From contig CAZDZG010000001.1 in the NCBI GenBank assembly GCA_964509845.1, forward strand, positions 1 through 64,000: DNA of 64,000 bases, given 5' to 3'. The DNA is from WYZ-LMO6 sp964509845 (GTDB lineage Archaea; Hadarchaeota; Hadarchaeia; Hadarchaeales; WYZ-LMO6). Numbering within the stretch: position 1 is the first letter of the stretch; the number at the start of each line of letters is the position of its first letter. The notes below the pieces were generated by a model. That model did no database searches. It saw nothing but the letters and a program-made list of their open reading frames with translations, and had not been told where the DNA came from. The position numbers and the translations under genes are program-made. Below are positions 39,470 to 47,428 of this stretch, in pieces.

Positions 39470-41155
39470 TCAATCCCCCAACAGCATCTGATCCAGTCTT
39501 CCCCCCGCCGGAACCATGGGGAGGACGTGCTCGTCGGGGTCTATAACGACGTCCAGGACGGCGGGCTTTCCGCACTCCAGCGCCTCCTTCAGCTTCTCCT
39601 TCATCTCCCCGGGTCTGGTCACCCTATCCCCCCAGGCCCCGTAGGCCTCGGCCAGTTTGACGAAGTCCGGGCTCTTTCCGAGGTAGGTCTGGGACCTCCT
39701 CCCCCCGTAGAAGAGGTCCTGCCACTGCTTCACCATCCCCAGGTAGGAATTGTTGAAGATGCAGCAGACCACCTCTATTCCGTTCTCCACGGCCGTGGCC
39801 AGCTCCTGGGAGTTCATCAGGAAGCTCCCGTCACCCGCTATGTCCACCACCTTTTTCTCGGGGAGGGCGGTCTTCACCCCCAGGGAAGCGGGGAAGCCGA
39901 AGCCCATGGTTCCAAGGCCCCCGGAAGAGATGAACCTTCTGGGCCCGCGAACGGTGAGGTAGTGAGCCGCCCACATCTGGCACTGTCCCACCTCCGTGAC
40001 CACCACGGAATCATCGTCGAGCACCTCCATGATCTCCTTTATCACCCGCTGGGGCTTGAGGGGTATCTCGTCGTAATCCATCCTCGGAAGGAACTCCCTC
40101 TTCATCCTCTTCACCCTCTCCGTCCACTCCGACCTGATCCCCCTCCTTCCCCTCTCCCTCAGGGCCCTCAGGATCTCCGCCAGCACGCGCTTGGCGTCCC
40201 CCACCACCGCCAGATCCGTCCTGACCAGCTTCCCGATCTCCACCGGGTCTATGTCTATGTGAACGATCTTGGCCTTCGGGGCGAAGTACCTGACGTCTCC
40301 CGTGGAGCGGTCGCTGAACCTCACTCCCACCCCTATGAGGAGGTCGCACTCCGTCACGGCCAGGTTCGCCGCCTTCCTCCCATGCATTCCCACCATTCCC
40401 AGCGAAAGGGGGTGATCCTCGGGTATGCTCCCCTTCCCCATCAGGGAGGTCACCACCGGGGCCCCCAGGAGCTCCGCCAGCTCCACCAGCTCGGGGGTGG
40501 CCCCCGACCATATCACCCCGCCGCCGGCCAGGATCAGGGGGCGCTCGGCCTCCTCTATGAGCCTCACCGCCTCCGCCACCCGGTGGGGGTCGGGCTCGTA
40601 CCTGACCTTCGCCCTCACCGTCACCTCCGCCGGTATCCTCACCCGGGCCTTCGCCGTCTGCACGTCCCTGGGGAGGTCGATGTGCACGGGTCCCGGCCTC
40701 CCGCTCATGGCTATCCTGAAGGCCTTGGCAACGGCCTCCACCAGCTCCTCCACGCTTCGCACCAGGAAGTTGTGCTTGGTGATGGGAAGCATGAGGCTTA
40801 GGATGTCAGCCTCCTGAAAGGCATCGGTCCCTAGGAGATGGGTGGGGACCTGTCCGGTGATGGCTATAACGGGTGAGCTGTCCATGTAGGCGTTCAGGAT
40901 TCCCGTGAGGAGGTTGCAGGCCCCCGGACCGGAGGTCGCCATGCAGACTCCCGGTCTCCCCAGCGCTCTGGCGTATCCGTCTGCGGCGTGGGCGGCGGCC
41001 TGCTCGTGCCTCACCAGGATGTGCCTGATGGAGGGCTCTTCATACAGGACATCGTAAACGGGAAGGATGGCTCCGCCTGGTATCCCGAAGATGTGTTTTA
41101 CCCCTTCGCTCTTCAGGGCGGCTATAAGGGCGGCGGCACCGGTGATCTCTTCCAT
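39470..41155 (-). CDS. ilvB: Acetolactate synthase large subunit
   Basis: A 561-residue ThDP enzyme, the first common step of branched-chain synthesis. IFGIPGGAILPVYDVL and ILVRHEQAAAHAADGYAR (catalytic Glu) form the PYR domain, GTDAFQEADILSL is the family block, and DIAGDGSFLMNSQELATAVENG with NNSYLGMVKQWQDLFY is the ThDP-Mg motif GDGX-NN. ATG 41155 sits behind GAGGGAAACC; the upstream TTG 41167 is in frame but has no better signal. First gene of the ilv-leu run. Confidence 0.97.
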   Translation of the reverse strand: MEEITGAAALIAALKSEGVKHIFGIPGGAILPVYDVLYEEPSIRHILVRHEQAAAHAADGYARALGRPGVCMATSGPGACNLLTGILNAYMDSSPVIAITGQVPTHLLGTDAFQEADILSLMLPITKHNFLVRSVEELVEAVAKAFRIAMSGRPGPVHIDLPRDVQTAKARVRIPAEVTVRAKVRYEPDPHRVAEAVRLIEEAERPLILAGGGVIWSGATPELVELAELLGAPVVTSLMGKGSIPEDHPLSLGMVGMHGRKAANLAVTECDLLIGVGVRFSDRSTGDVRYFAPKAKIVHIDIDPVEIGKLVRTDLAVVGDAKRVLAEILRALRERGRRGIRSEWTERVKRMKREFLPRMDYDEIPLKPQRVIKEIMEVLDDDSVVVTEVGQCQMWAAHYLTVRGPRRFISSGGLGTMGFGFPASLGVKTALPEKKVVDIAGDGSFLMNSQELATAVENGIEVVCCIFNNSYLGMVKQWQDLFYGGRRSQTYLGKSPDFVKLAEAYGAWGDRVTRPGEMKEKLKEALECGKPAVLDVVIDPDEHVLPMVPAGGRLDQMLLGD

Positions 41156-41185
41156 GGTTTCCCTCAACCGGTAAGTTCTTTCGAA

Positions 41186-41476
41186 TCAGAGCCTTACGAA
41201 CTGGGCGTGAGGTACCCCCTCCACCCTCAGAACGCGGGAGGGATCTATCAGACCCTCCCTGACGGCAACTTCCACGATGGATCCCACCAGGTTTCCTATG
41301 GTGGCCTCCCTCATGGCCTTCAGGCATTCGGAGACGCTCGCCTCCCTTCCGCGGTAGAACTCCTCGCTCACCTTCAGCCTCACCTCACCCTCTCTAAATT
41401 CTTTTCCTATCAGCTCCGCGTCGCACACTGAAACCACCACCTCTCCACCCACCCTCCTTATCCTCAGCTCCGGCAT
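41186..41476 (-). CDS. DUF424 protein
   Basis: A 96-residue archaeal protein of the DUF424 family. DAELIGKEFREGEVRLKVSE and REATIGNLVGSIVEVAVREG (the last containing the NLVG block) fit the family, which has unknown function but nearly always neighbours aIF2 beta. The longer upstream frame is ruled out by overlap: ATG 41476 and the aIF2 beta stop share one base (TAATG). Confidence 0.85.
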   Translation of the reverse strand: MPELRIRRVGGEVVVSVCDAELIGKEFREGEVRLKVSEEFYRGREASVSECLKAMREATIGNLVGSIVEVAVREGLIDPSRVLRVEGVPHAQFVRL

Positions 41477-41886
41477 TAAATATTCCTCACCGAGGTTCTG
41501 GCCCCGCAGGCCTCGCACTTCATGAAATAAATCCTCCCCTGCTTGATGAGCCTCGTGTCCGGCCGATGACAGCTCCTGCACTTCACGAACTCCTCAATAT
41601 ATCTCTCTATCCTTCCTTTTATTATGGATGGGGTGAACTTTCCCTGAAACAGGGCCTGGGTGCCGTCCGAGCTCCCGGCGGCCCCCAGCTCCCTCAGGAG
41701 GTACTTCATGAGGTGCTGGGGATCCCGGTTGAGGGCGGAAGCTATCACCCGCAGGTTTTTCAGCACGGTGCGGGTACCGGCGGTCACCACCTCCGGCTCC
41801 GGCACCTTAAGCCTCTCCCTGTCCGACTCCATCTTGGGAAGGCCCTGAAGGGCCCTGTCCAGCCATTCCTCATACCGCTCCATCAT
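41476..41886 (-). CDS. eif2b: Translation initiation factor aIF2 subunit beta
   Basis: A 136-residue aIF2 beta. The central alpha-beta domain includes VIASALNRDPQHLMKYLLRELGAA, and the C-terminal zinc ribbon has CRSCHRPDTRLIKQGRIYFM with CEACGARTSVRNI (two CXXC pairs). With alpha and gamma it delivers initiator Met-tRNA. Start ATG 41886 overlaps the OB-fold gene stop. Confidence 0.96.
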   Translation of the reverse strand: MMERYEEWLDRALQGLPKMESDRERLKVPEPEVVTAGTRTVLKNLRVIASALNRDPQHLMKYLLRELGAAGSSDGTQALFQGKFTPSIIKGRIERYIEEFVKCRSCHRPDTRLIKQGRIYFMKCEACGARTSVRNI

Positions 41887-42557
41887 CCCACCCTTTTGTA
41901 CCTCCCCGTCCTCACCTCAAAGATCTCCCCCTCATCCAGCAGGGCCAGCAGCAGGTCCTCCAGTTCCTTCCTGTCTATGCCCAGCTCCCTCCTTAGTTCT
42001 TCCTCCCCCACTCCCTCCCCCCTGTCCAGCCTGTCCAGGACCTCCAGGGCCCTCCTCTTCAGCTCCTCCGGAACCTGGGGGAGCTCGAACCCCTCCACCT
42101 CCTCCACCTCAACTTCCTCAGGGGGCTTCGCGGGGAGCCTCCTGGGCCTTATTCCCTTCTCCAGGGCCTTCCTCCTGGACAGCAGGATCTCCAGCTCCCT
42201 CACCACCTCCCAGTTGGGATCCTTGACCCTGAGCAAGAGGTGCGGTACCAGGTACCTCTCCCCCAGGTACTCCTTCACCCTCCCGATCACATCCACCAGC
42301 TCCCCCACCCTCAGCTCCGCCAGCTCCTTGGCCCCCTCCCCCCAGCCCCTCAGGGCGATCACTCCCGTCCCATCGTCCAGGTAAACGGTGCAGTACTCCC
42401 CATCCTCCCTCAACCACCTCTCCACCACCGTTCCCATCACCCTGACCCTCGAGACCTTCCTCCCCCAGGGCGTGAGCAGGTAGGGAAGCCCCTCCTCCGA
42501 GACAACGTACTCACCCTGCAGCAGCTCTTCCACCTTCACCTTGTAAGCCGAGGTCAC
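41883..42557 (-). CDS. OB-fold protein with C-terminal winged helix (RPA32-like)
   Basis: A 224-residue protein. Residues about 33-110 form a single-strand nucleic-acid-binding OB fold (RVRVMGTVVERWLR, CTVYLDDGTGVIALRGWG, LVDVIGRVKEYLGERYLVP). After a proline/Glu linker the last 60 residues look like a winged helix (GVGEEELRRELGIDRKELED, LLDEGEIFEVRTGRYKRVG), the arrangement of RPA32 or archaeal RPA-associated proteins. GTG start at 42557. It heads the long minus-strand run; a role in replication or repair is inferred from fold only. Confidence 0.78.
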   Translation of the reverse strand: MTSAYKVKVEELLQGEYVVSEEGLPYLLTPWGRKVSRVRVMGTVVERWLREDGEYCTVYLDDGTGVIALRGWGEGAKELAELRVGELVDVIGRVKEYLGERYLVPHLLLRVKDPNWEVVRELEILLSRRKALEKGIRPRRLPAKPPEEVEVEEVEGFELPQVPEELKRRALEVLDRLDRGEGVGEEELRRELGIDRKELEDLLLALLDEGEIFEVRTGRYKRVG

Positions 42558-42560
42558 CGT

Positions 42561-42570
42561 AAAGTATAGG
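42561..42570 (+). promoter_or_regulatory. TATA-like box of cgi121
   Basis: AAAGTATAGG is 26-35 nt upstream of the ATG at 42596. On the opposite strand TCAAATAAAGG (42576-42586) is placed to serve the divergent OB-fold gene. Confidence 0.4.
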
Positions 42571-42595
42571 GTCGGCCTTTATTTGATACTTTTGT

Positions 42596-43144
42596 ATGGG
42601 ATCCTTTTTCCAGCTGCCTGAGCTGGGGAAGTGGGTGGGCCTGGCCGGGGGCAGGAGGAAGCCGGGACCGGTGGAGGAGGTGCTGGAGAAACTCAGGGTG
42701 GCGGACGGCAGGTGGGGGACTACCACCCAGGCCTTCGATGCCCGCAGGGTGGCGGGGAGAGTGCACCTGGCCCACGCCGCCAGGCTGGCCCTTCTTTTCC
42801 ATTCCAGGGGCTCGGGCTTCGCCGATTCGCTGGCGGCGGAACTCGTTTGCTGGACGGCGGCGGACAGGCAGATAAGGAGGGCCCTGGAGCGGGTGGGACT
42901 GAGGGAGGACTCAAGGACGGTGGCCCTCGTTTCGGTGGGTGAGAGGAGGGAGAGCGTGGAGGGGGCGCTGGGGGAGATCTTCGGGACGGGGGTGGTGAGG
43001 AGGGAGGACGGGGTGATGGAACTCTCCCCCTCCAAGCGAAAGGCCCTCCTCGAAGCCTTCTCCCTCTCACCCTCGCTGGTCAGGAAGATGGGACTTGAGA
43101 GGCTGGTGCTGGAGAAGGTGGCCCTTCTCGCTCTGGAGCGATAG
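42596..43144 (+). CDS. cgi121: KEOPS complex subunit Cgi121
   Basis: A 182-residue Cgi121/TPRKB homologue. QAFDARRVAGRVHLAHAARL is the family signature, and AAELVCWTAADRQIRRALER (often SxExLxYxxxxRQIxxAI) the second. Cgi121 binds the CCA end of substrate tRNA and the Bud32 kinase in KEOPS. Its partner Pcc1 is at 24.3 kb. The 3' end overlaps the convergent PhoU-TrkA_C gene by 65 bp; the overlapped part encodes the C-terminal helix here (SLVRKMGLERLVLEKVALL). Confidence 0.85.
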   Translation: MGSFFQLPELGKWVGLAGGRRKPGPVEEVLEKLRVADGRWGTTTQAFDARRVAGRVHLAHAARLALLFHSRGSGFADSLAAELVCWTAADRQIRRALERVGLREDSRTVALVSVGERRESVEGALGEIFGTGVVRREDGVMELSPSKRKALLEAFSLSPSLVRKMGLERLVLEKVALLALER

Positions 43145-44300
43145 CCTTCCTGCACATCTCCGCAAACCTCTGGAGGGCCCGGTAGGTGCCCCTGACCACC
43201 AGCAGGTCCCCGGCCCTCAGCCTCTCCCCCAGCTTGGGCTCGAAGAGATACCTGTTCTTCCTCTCTATCGCCATCACATCCACACCCACGCTGGTTTCCA
43301 GGTTCAGCTGTCTCAGGGCCTTTCCCACCAGCGGGGAGCCCTCCTCCACCCTCATCCTCGCCACCTGTTCGTCCGCCCTGGAGAGGGCCTCCGCAAAGAC
43401 GGGATGGAGCTTCTCCCCCCTGAGCACCACGTCGGCTATGCCATCCGCCGCATCCGAGATCTTCTCCAGGCACTTCACCACCTGCAGAAGGCTGTTTATG
43501 CCCCTCAGATCCTGTTCCCTCCTGCAGCTCTTCAGGGCCTCGAGCCAGAGGTGGTAGTTGAACTGATCGAACCTCTCCTCCAATCTTCGAACCTCCTCCG
43601 CCAGTTCCCTAGAGGTGAAGAGAACGGAGGAGTAGGCCAGGTCCACCATCATACTGCTGAGATCGTACATCCTGGCCAGCCACCACTCCAGTCTCGAAGG
43701 TCTCTCCGTTTTCGTCCATTCCTTCTTGGAGCCGCCCAGCTTGAAGAAGACGGAGAGCCCCGCCTTCGGTCCCCTGGCCACCAACAGGTCCCCGGCCTTC
43801 AGCTCCATGTCCGGGGAAGGGGGAATGAACCACTCTTTGCCCCTCTTCAGGGAAAGGATCCTGACCCCTATTCTGGAGGGAAGCTCCAGCTCCTCCAGCT
43901 TCTTGTGGAGCAGGGCTGAGCCCTCCCCCACCTCCAGCTGTTGGATTTTCTCCTCACAGAGGAGGAGGGCCCTTTTGAGGGAGGGATGAATGTCCATTCC
44001 CCTGAGGACCAGATCCACCATATCATCCGTCGCGTTGGAGATGGTCTCAGCCGAGCTGGCTATCTGCAACACCCCGGCGATCTTCCTGGCATCCTCCGGA
44101 TTGCGGGCTGCCAGCACCGCCATCGTTCGAATCTCGTACATCAGCCCGTCCATTCTAACCTCCAGCTCCCTGACTCTCTCAGCCAGTTCCCGGTTCTCGA
44201 ACAAGAGGGAGGCCTTGGCTAAATCCATCATCCAGTCGGAGGTATTTTTCATCTCCGTAAGCAGCACGCGTACGCTACGTGGTTCCTCCCTTTCTGCCAT
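43080..44300 (-). CDS. Tandemly duplicated PhoU-TrkA_C domain protein
   Basis: A 406-residue soluble protein made of two similar halves. Each has a PhoU-like helical bundle (SDWMMDLAKASLLFENRELAE and then DLSSMMVDLAYSSVLFTSRE) with the same ATDDMVDLVLRG / AADGIADVVLRG block, followed by a TrkA_C (RCK_C) ligand-binding domain (LELPSRIGVRILSLKRGKEW and LNLETSVGVDVMAIERKNRY, each ending AGDLLVARG or AGDLLVVRG). Related archaeal proteins usually have one copy and accompany K+ or divalent transporters. No channel is adjacent. The last 19 residues are Pro/Ser rich and lie within the overlap with cgi121. Confidence 0.85.
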   Translation of the reverse strand: MAEREEPRSVRVLLTEMKNTSDWMMDLAKASLLFENRELAERVRELEVRMDGLMYEIRTMAVLAARNPEDARKIAGVLQIASSAETISNATDDMVDLVLRGMDIHPSLKRALLLCEEKIQQLEVGEGSALLHKKLEELELPSRIGVRILSLKRGKEWFIPPSPDMELKAGDLLVARGPKAGLSVFFKLGGSKKEWTKTERPSRLEWWLARMYDLSSMMVDLAYSSVLFTSRELAEEVRRLEERFDQFNYHLWLEALKSCRREQDLRGINSLLQVVKCLEKISDAADGIADVVLRGEKLHPVFAEALSRADEQVARMRVEEGSPLVGKALRQLNLETSVGVDVMAIERKNRYLFEPKLGERLRAGDLLVVRGTYRALQRFAEMCRKAIAPEREGPPSPAPASQVPSS

Positions 44301-44349
44301 ACCCCTTCTTCACCTTTTTCCTGAAACCCGGGAAATAAAGGCTTTGGGC

Positions 44350-45438
44350 TCAGGTCTCCAGGTTCAGTCCCAGCCTCCTGGCCTCCTCCACCGCCCTTTC
44401 GAATTCCTCGGCGGTGATGGGACGGTTTATCTCGGGATACTGGCTTGCTTTGTAACAGGGGCGGTACTGGGCCATCACGTTGACCCTCACCCTGTCCCCC
44501 AGCTTCTCCGCTATCCACCTCAGAACCGGAAAGGTGCAGCACTCCAGGTGCCCGGGCATCACCAGGTGCCTTATGAGGACCTCGGCATCGAGGAAGGCCG
44601 TCAGGTGATTTCTGGTCACCGTCTCCCAGTACCTGGGAATTCCGGAATACTTTTTGGCGCACCGGTCGTTCCCCCACTTGAAGTCGGTCAGGTAGATGTC
44701 CTGGGTTCCCTTCAGGAGCTCCGCACTTTCGGAGCTGTAGTAGAGGTTGGAGTTCCAGACCGAACTAAGGGGGGTCTCGCACTCCCTTAGGGTTTCCAGG
44801 ATGAGGAGGAGGTGCGGATCGGGGTTTCCCCCCACGAAGTTCACGTTCCTGGCACCCTCCCTGGCCGCCTTGGCTATGAGGGTGGAGAGCTCCTTGGGCG
44901 AGAGTTCGGTCCCCTCCTCCGGATACTGGGAGATGTCCCAGTTCTGGCAGAAGCAGCAGCGAAAGGAACATCCGGAGAAGAAGATGGTATAGGAGGGCAC
45001 GAGCTCGCTCTCCTCCCCGTAATGCATGAACTCGGAAGCCACCCTGGACCTCGTGACCCCGCAGAATCCCCTTTCCCCCTCGAGGCGGTTGACACCGCAG
45101 CGGTGCTCGCACAGCCTGCAGGAGGAGAGGAGGCGGCGGCAGAGCTCCACCTTGAGGTCCAGCAGGGAGGGGGTGGGCCTGGGCAGGTCCTCCAGCCCTA
45201 TCTTTCCCCCGTCCAGGAGGGCCAGCTTTTCCCTGAACTCCTCCAGGCATTCCCGGTGCAGCTCCCAGAGCTTTTCCTCCTCCCATGAGGCCCGGAAGGG
45301 GGCGGGGATCCTCTTGCATAGGAGGAAGCGCGGGGGGAGCTCCCTCCTCATCACCCTGAAGTACCTGGGAAAGGCCCGCTTGGCCCCCTCATCCCTCAAG
45401 ACGGAGAGGGCATCCGGCCTGAGGATCTTCCACACCAT
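44350..45438 (-). CDS. Radical SAM protein, PflX-like (COG1313)
   Basis: A 362-residue protein resembling pyruvate-formate-lyase-activating-enzyme homologues. Before the core is a four-Cys region (CRLCEHRCGVNRLEGERGFC, about residues 105-125), typical of COG1313. The SAM cluster motif is FSGCSFRCCFCQNWDIS (CX3CX2C, about 155-165), and NFVGGNPDPHLL carries the SAM-binding GGNPD. MVWKILRPDAL at ATG 45438 is preferred to the upstream starts because a TATA box lies beyond it. Substrate protein unknown. Confidence 0.82.
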   Translation of the reverse strand: MVWKILRPDALSVLRDEGAKRAFPRYFRVMRRELPPRFLLCKRIPAPFRASWEEEKLWELHRECLEEFREKLALLDGGKIGLEDLPRPTPSLLDLKVELCRRLLSSCRLCEHRCGVNRLEGERGFCGVTRSRVASEFMHYGEESELVPSYTIFFSGCSFRCCFCQNWDISQYPEEGTELSPKELSTLIAKAAREGARNVNFVGGNPDPHLLLILETLRECETPLSSVWNSNLYYSSESAELLKGTQDIYLTDFKWGNDRCAKKYSGIPRYWETVTRNHLTAFLDAEVLIRHLVMPGHLECCTFPVLRWIAEKLGDRVRVNVMAQYRPCYKASQYPEINRPITAEEFERAVEEARRLGLNLET

Positions 45439-45453
45439 CCCTCCTCCCCTAAA

Positions 45454-45466
45454 ACTTATAAAAGCC
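45454..45466. promoter_or_regulatory. TATA box between divergent radical SAM and prs genes
   Basis: ACTTATAAAAGCC is in the 54-bp spacer. It lies 27-39 nt upstream of the prs ATG at 45493 and 16-28 nt upstream of the radical SAM ATG, so it fits prs best. Confidence 0.55.
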
Positions 45467-45492
45467 CTCAAAAAAGGAAAACTTCGGTAAGG

Positions 45493-46380
45493 ATGATAGT
45501 GGTGGGGGGAAGGGCCTCGCAGAAGCTTTCCTGGGAGATAGCCAGGGAGCTGAACTGCCGGTTCTCCCAGCCCGAAGTTAAATCGTTTCCGGATGGGGAG
45601 CTTTACGTGAGAATACCGGACGATCTCTCAGGGGAGGAGGTGATCGTGGTCCAGTCCACCCCTCCCCCCCAGAACGAAAACCTGATGGAGCTCTTCCTCC
45701 TTCTGGAGGCCGCCTCGGAGCAGGGGCCCCGTTCCCTCAAGGCCGTGGTGCCCTATCTCGCTTACGCTCGGCAGGACAAGATCTTCAAGAAGGGTGAGGC
45801 CCTCAGCCTCAAGCTGATCTCCAGCTTCATCGAGAAGGCGGGGGCCCAGGAAGTGGTGGTGGTGGACATTCACGAGAGGGAATCCCTCTCCTACTTCTCC
45901 GTTCCCGTGAAGAACCTGACGGCGGCGCCCGCTCTCGGCAGGTACTTCAGGGGTATGAACCTCAAGGACCCCCTCTTCCTGGGTCCCGACGAGAAGGCGG
46001 CGAAGCAGGCGAGCCTGGCGGCCAGGGAGCTGGGGGCTTCCTACGATTCCTTGGAGAAGGAACGGCTCAGTCCAGAGCTGGTGGTCACCTCGGAGAAGAG
46101 ACTCCAGGTCAAGGACAGGGATGCCGTGATCATCGATGACATCATAAGCACGGGTGGAACCATCGTGGAGGCGGCCAAGATTCTGAAGAAAAGTGGGGCC
46201 CGCAGGATCTTCGCAGCCTGTACCCACCCCGTGCTCTCGGCCAACGCCCTGGAGAGGATGAGGGCGGCGGGCGTGGAGGCGGTGGTGGGCACCAACACCA
46301 TCGAGAACTCCCACAGCCTGGTGTCGGTGGCACCCATCATAGCGGAGGGGCTGAGGCAGAGCTCTCTGGAGGTTTATTAG
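45493..46380 (+). CDS. prs: Ribose-phosphate pyrophosphokinase
   Basis: A 295-residue PRPP synthase (class III-like archaeal form). VPYLAYARQDKIFKKGEALS is the ATP-binding loop, VVVDIHERESLSYF the metal and ribose-5-phosphate site, and AVIIDDIISTGGTIVEAA the PRPP signature. PRPP feeds purine, pyrimidine, His and Trp synthesis, and in archaea several sugar-nucleotide routes. Followed by trmG10 with a 22-bp gap in the same direction. Confidence 0.96.
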   Translation: MIVVGGRASQKLSWEIARELNCRFSQPEVKSFPDGELYVRIPDDLSGEEVIVVQSTPPPQNENLMELFLLLEAASEQGPRSLKAVVPYLAYARQDKIFKKGEALSLKLISSFIEKAGAQEVVVVDIHERESLSYFSVPVKNLTAAPALGRYFRGMNLKDPLFLGPDEKAAKQASLAARELGASYDSLEKERLSPELVVTSEKRLQVKDRDAVIIDDIISTGGTIVEAAKILKKSGARRIFAACTHPVLSANALERMRAAGVEAVVGTNTIENSHSLVSVAPIIAEGLRQSSLEVY

Positions 46381-46402
46381 TTCCCTCCCCCAGGGGTGAA
46401 GG

Positions 46403-47425
46403 GTGAGGCTGGTTTTCCTTCTCTCCGGTGAGCACCGGGAGCTACCTAGCGCCGAGGTCATGGCCGCCCTTCAGGCGGAGGGGGTTGCGGCCAGGGTGCT
46501 GGAAAGGTGGGACCAGGTTCTGGTGGTGGAGGCGGAAAACCCCGATCCCTTCGTCCTGGCCTCCAGACTGGGGATGTCGCACGAAGTCTGGATGCACCTA
46601 TGCACCGCGCCCGCAGGGGAGCTGCTGGAAGCGGTCTCAAGCACGGATGTGGTGGACCTCCTCCCCCACGGCAAGAGCCTGGCGGTGAGGGTGCGGAGGG
46701 TGAAGGGGGCCTCCCCCCAGCTCAGGAGCGAGGGCCTCGCCAGGCAGTTGGCTGAGCTGATAGGGAGGGAGGTGAAGTTCAAGGTGGACCTGAAGAGACC
46801 CGAGAAGGAGGTGGGGGTGGTACTCACGGAGGGGGTGGGGGTGGTGGGGATAAAGCTGGCAAATACGGCCAGGGGGGAGATGTGGAGAAGGAGACCGAAA
46901 CACAGGAAGGCCTTCCATCCCAGCACCCTATCCCCTTCCCTGGCCAGGTGCCTGGTCAACCTGGCCAGGGCACCCAGGCATGGCACCCTGCTGGACCCTT
47001 TCTGCGGGGTGGGGGGGATCCTGATAGAGGCCGGCCTCATGGGAATGAGGGTGATAGGAGTGGATCTGAATCCCGAAATGGTGGAGAAGGCCAGGCTTAA
47101 CCTGGAGAGCTACGGGATAAAGGAGTTCAGGGTGGAGGTGGGAGATGCCTGCCAGTGGAGGGGGGAGAAGGTGGAGGCGGTGGCCACGGATCCCCCTTAC
47201 GGAAGGCAGGCGAGCACGGGGGGGAAGAAACTGGAGGAGCTCTATCCGATGGCCCTCCAGGCCATGGCGGACGTGCTGAAGAGGGGCAGGTACCTCTGCC
47301 TCACCTCTCCCTCCCATCTGGAGCTGGGGGAGATGGCCCTGAAAGCGGGCCTGAAGGAAAAGGAAAGGTATGAGCAGAGGGTGCACCGGAGCCTCACCAG
47401 GAGAATCTACGTCTTCAGGAGGTGA
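46403..47425 (+). CDS. tRNA (guanine-10) dimethyltransferase TrmG10
   Basis: A 340-residue SAM methyltransferase. The N-terminal THUMP domain (about residues 40-155) binds tRNA, and the Rossmann part has LLDPFCGVGGILIEAGL (SAM motif I), GVDLNPEMVEKARLNL and the catalytic TDPPYGRQAS (DPPY, N2-G methylation). The layout fits Trm-G10 (PAB1283-type), which makes m2(2)G10. GTG start at 46403. Linked to RNase Z downstream, both acting on tRNA. Confidence 0.9.
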   Translation: MRLVFLLSGEHRELPSAEVMAALQAEGVAARVLERWDQVLVVEAENPDPFVLASRLGMSHEVWMHLCTAPAGELLEAVSSTDVVDLLPHGKSLAVRVRRVKGASPQLRSEGLARQLAELIGREVKFKVDLKRPEKEVGVVLTEGVGVVGIKLANTARGEMWRRRPKHRKAFHPSTLSPSLARCLVNLARAPRHGTLLDPFCGVGGILIEAGLMGMRVIGVDLNPEMVEKARLNLESYGIKEFRVEVGDACQWRGEKVEAVATDPPYGRQASTGGKKLEELYPMALQAMADVLKRGRYLCLTSPSHLELGEMALKAGLKEKERYEQRVHRSLTRRIYVFRR

Positions 47426-47428
47426 AGG

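Noticed and set aside
39104..40801. 565-codon frame opposite ilvN/ilvB
   Set aside because: Spans two real genes antisense and shows no family motif.
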